Positions 6,291-7,129 of a stretch of DNA of 7,129 nt are shown one piece after another. The DNA is from Pseudomonadota bacterium (GTDB taxonomy: Bacteria > Pseudomonadota > Alphaproteobacteria > Rhizobiales > Segnochrobactraceae): the NCBI GenBank assembly GCA_023442215.1, contig JAEZMP010000326.1, forward strand, positions 1 through 7,129, read 5' to 3'. Below the pieces are notes generated by a model, which worked only from the letters and a program-made list of their open reading frames with translations, had not been told where the DNA came from and did no database searches. Position 1 is the first letter of the stretch, and every line of letters begins with the position of its first letter. A program made the translations under genes and the position numbers.

Positions 6291-6296
6291 AAACCC

Positions 6297-7129
6297 ATGG
6301 ACGATCAAGAACGCAACATCGTTGCGACGGCTCTCGCGCTGCCGTCCGGCCTGAGCCGGCGCGTGTTCATGCAACTGGCCGGTGTCGCCGGCATCTCGCT
6401 GGCGATGACGCCCGCCGTCACCCGCATGGCCGAGGCGGCCGAGATCGTTCGCGGCAAGATCGCCAATCAGGTCTCGACGCCCGCCAACGATTATTGGGCG
6501 GTGTGGACGCGCGCCTTCGACGAGGCCGCCAAGGCGCTCGGTCTCGAAACCCAGGAGCTGTTCCACCAGAACGACACCGCGCGGCAGCTCGCGCAGGTGC
6601 GCAGCCTGCCGGCGAGCCAGGCGAAGATGCTGATCGGCTGCGTCGAGCCGGCCGGCTCGCTGCCGACGGTGGCGCGCTTCTGCCAGGACAACAAAATCTT
6701 CTATGTGCCGAGCTGGGAATCGCCGGCCTGGTTCACCCCGCCGGACGTCGGCGACTACTATGTCTCGTTCGTCACGCCGAATTCGATCGAGGGCGCCTAC
6801 GAAGTCGCCAAGGCGCTGTTCGAGAGCATCGGCGGCGAGGGCAAGGTCGTCCACATCGCCGGCATGGCGACCCCGACCGACACCTATCGCACGCTCGGCC
6901 TGATGCAGGCGGCCAAGGAATATCCGGGCATCGAGATCGTCGGCGGCCTGCGCGCCAACTGGGACCGCGAGCAGGCCCGCAAGGTGATGCTGTCGATGGT
7001 CACCGCCCACCCGGACATGAAGGCCGTGTTCGCCCAGAACGACAACATGGCGCTCGGCGTGCTCAGCGTGCTGCGCGAGCGCAAGCTGACCAACGTGAAG
7101 GTCTCGGGCGTCGACGGCCTGCCGGAAGG
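6297..7129 (+). CDS. Tat-exported sugar/polyol ABC transporter substrate-binding protein, RbsB-like (3' end outside window)
   Basis: The frame stays open to the right edge, giving 277 codons of a protein that usually has about 320-370 residues. The N-terminus has a twin-arginine signal: SRRVFM (20-25), a mild hydrophobic stretch (27-41) and a likely cleavage site in MAEAAE near 47-48. The mature part reads as a type I periplasmic binding protein of the RbsB/Peripla_BP_4 group, with the hallmarks ANWDREQARKVM (220-231), AHPDMKAVFAQNDNMALG (237-254) and VSGVDGLPE (269-277). In this family, residues of the ND pair and of the (V/F)DG segment line the sugar pocket. It delivers a sugar or polyol to a membrane ABC importer, whose permease and ATPase genes would be expected to the right. 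Tat export implies folding before secretion. Promoter, operators and ribosome-binding site lie directly upstream. The substrate is unassigned. Confidence 0.92.
   Translation, partial: MDDQERNIVATALALPSGLSRRVFMQLAGVAGISLAMTPAVTRMAEAAEIVRGKIANQVSTPANDYWAVWTRAFDEAAKALGLETQELFHQNDTARQLAQVRSLPASQAKMLIGCVEPAGSLPTVARFCQDNKIFYVPSWESPAWFTPPDVGDYYVSFVTPNSIEGAYEVAKALFESIGGEGKVVHIAGMATPTDTYRTLGLMQAAKEYPGIEIVGGLRANWDREQARKVMLSMVTAHPDMKAVFAQNDNMALGVLSVLRERKLTNVKVSGVDGLPE

Noticed and set aside
6008..6298. N-terminal extension of the SDR by 97 residues
   Set aside because: The extra part is not SDR-like and crosses the divergent promoter region. ATG 6007 has a strong ribosome-binding site and starts just before the Rossmann fold.
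6252..7010. Minus-strand open frame of 252 codons
   Set aside because: It is antisense to the sugar-binding protein, which has a signal peptide, family motifs, promoter and ribosome-binding site.
1..7129. CRISPR array, tRNA, rRNA or insertion sequence
   Set aside because: I saw no regularly spaced direct repeats, tRNA cloverleaf, rRNA segment or transposase/integrase coding sequence on either strand.

Overview
The window looks like chromosomal DNA of a high-GC alphaproteobacterium, probably Rhizobiales-like. The reasons are strong GC bias at third codon positions in the right half, a Tat-type sugar-binding protein next to an SDR dehydrogenase and an IclR regulator, and a 'GTCCGCTTTT...AGCGGAC' intergenic element of a type I associate with this class. 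The organism assignment is inference; no rRNA or housekeeping marker is present.

Left part (1-3902, + strand): two large genes joined by a 4-bp TTGA stop/start overlap. The first, cut by the left edge, encodes an SMC/Rad50-like ATPase with an atypical P-loop, a coiled-coil arm carrying two CxxC pairs, an ABC signature and a Walker B of the form LLVLDSP. The second encodes a 656-residue protein: a long helical N-terminal region followed by a C-terminal PD-(D/E)XK nuclease core (GGGRVDV...AELK). An SMC-like ATPase coupled to a PD-(D/E)XK nuclease resembles the logic of DNA-targeting defence systems such as Lamassu, but the architecture here (nuclease at the C-terminus, atypical ATPase motifs, HTH-like segment before the P-loop) matches none that I can name. 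This is the best candidate for an undescribed system.

Middle (3903-4275): a 373-bp gap with no convincing gene. It holds short inverted repeats and a decayed-looking repeat element, and lies where base composition changes. For example, 3241-3300 is 55% G+C and 4801-4860 is 73%. It may be the edge of an acquired segment.

Right part (4276-7129): a catabolic locus of ordinary type. An IclR-family regulator and an SDR oxidoreductase lie on the minus strand, the regulator downstream of the dehydrogenase. They are divergent from a Tat-exported RbsB-like sugar/polyol-binding protein that runs off the right edge. The divergent control region (6008-6296) and the SDR-iclR gap (5005-5230) contain several dyads suited to operators. 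The likely scheme is import of a sugar or polyol by an ABC transporter continuing to the right, oxidation by the SDR, and control by the IclR protein. The substrate cannot be read from the sequence.
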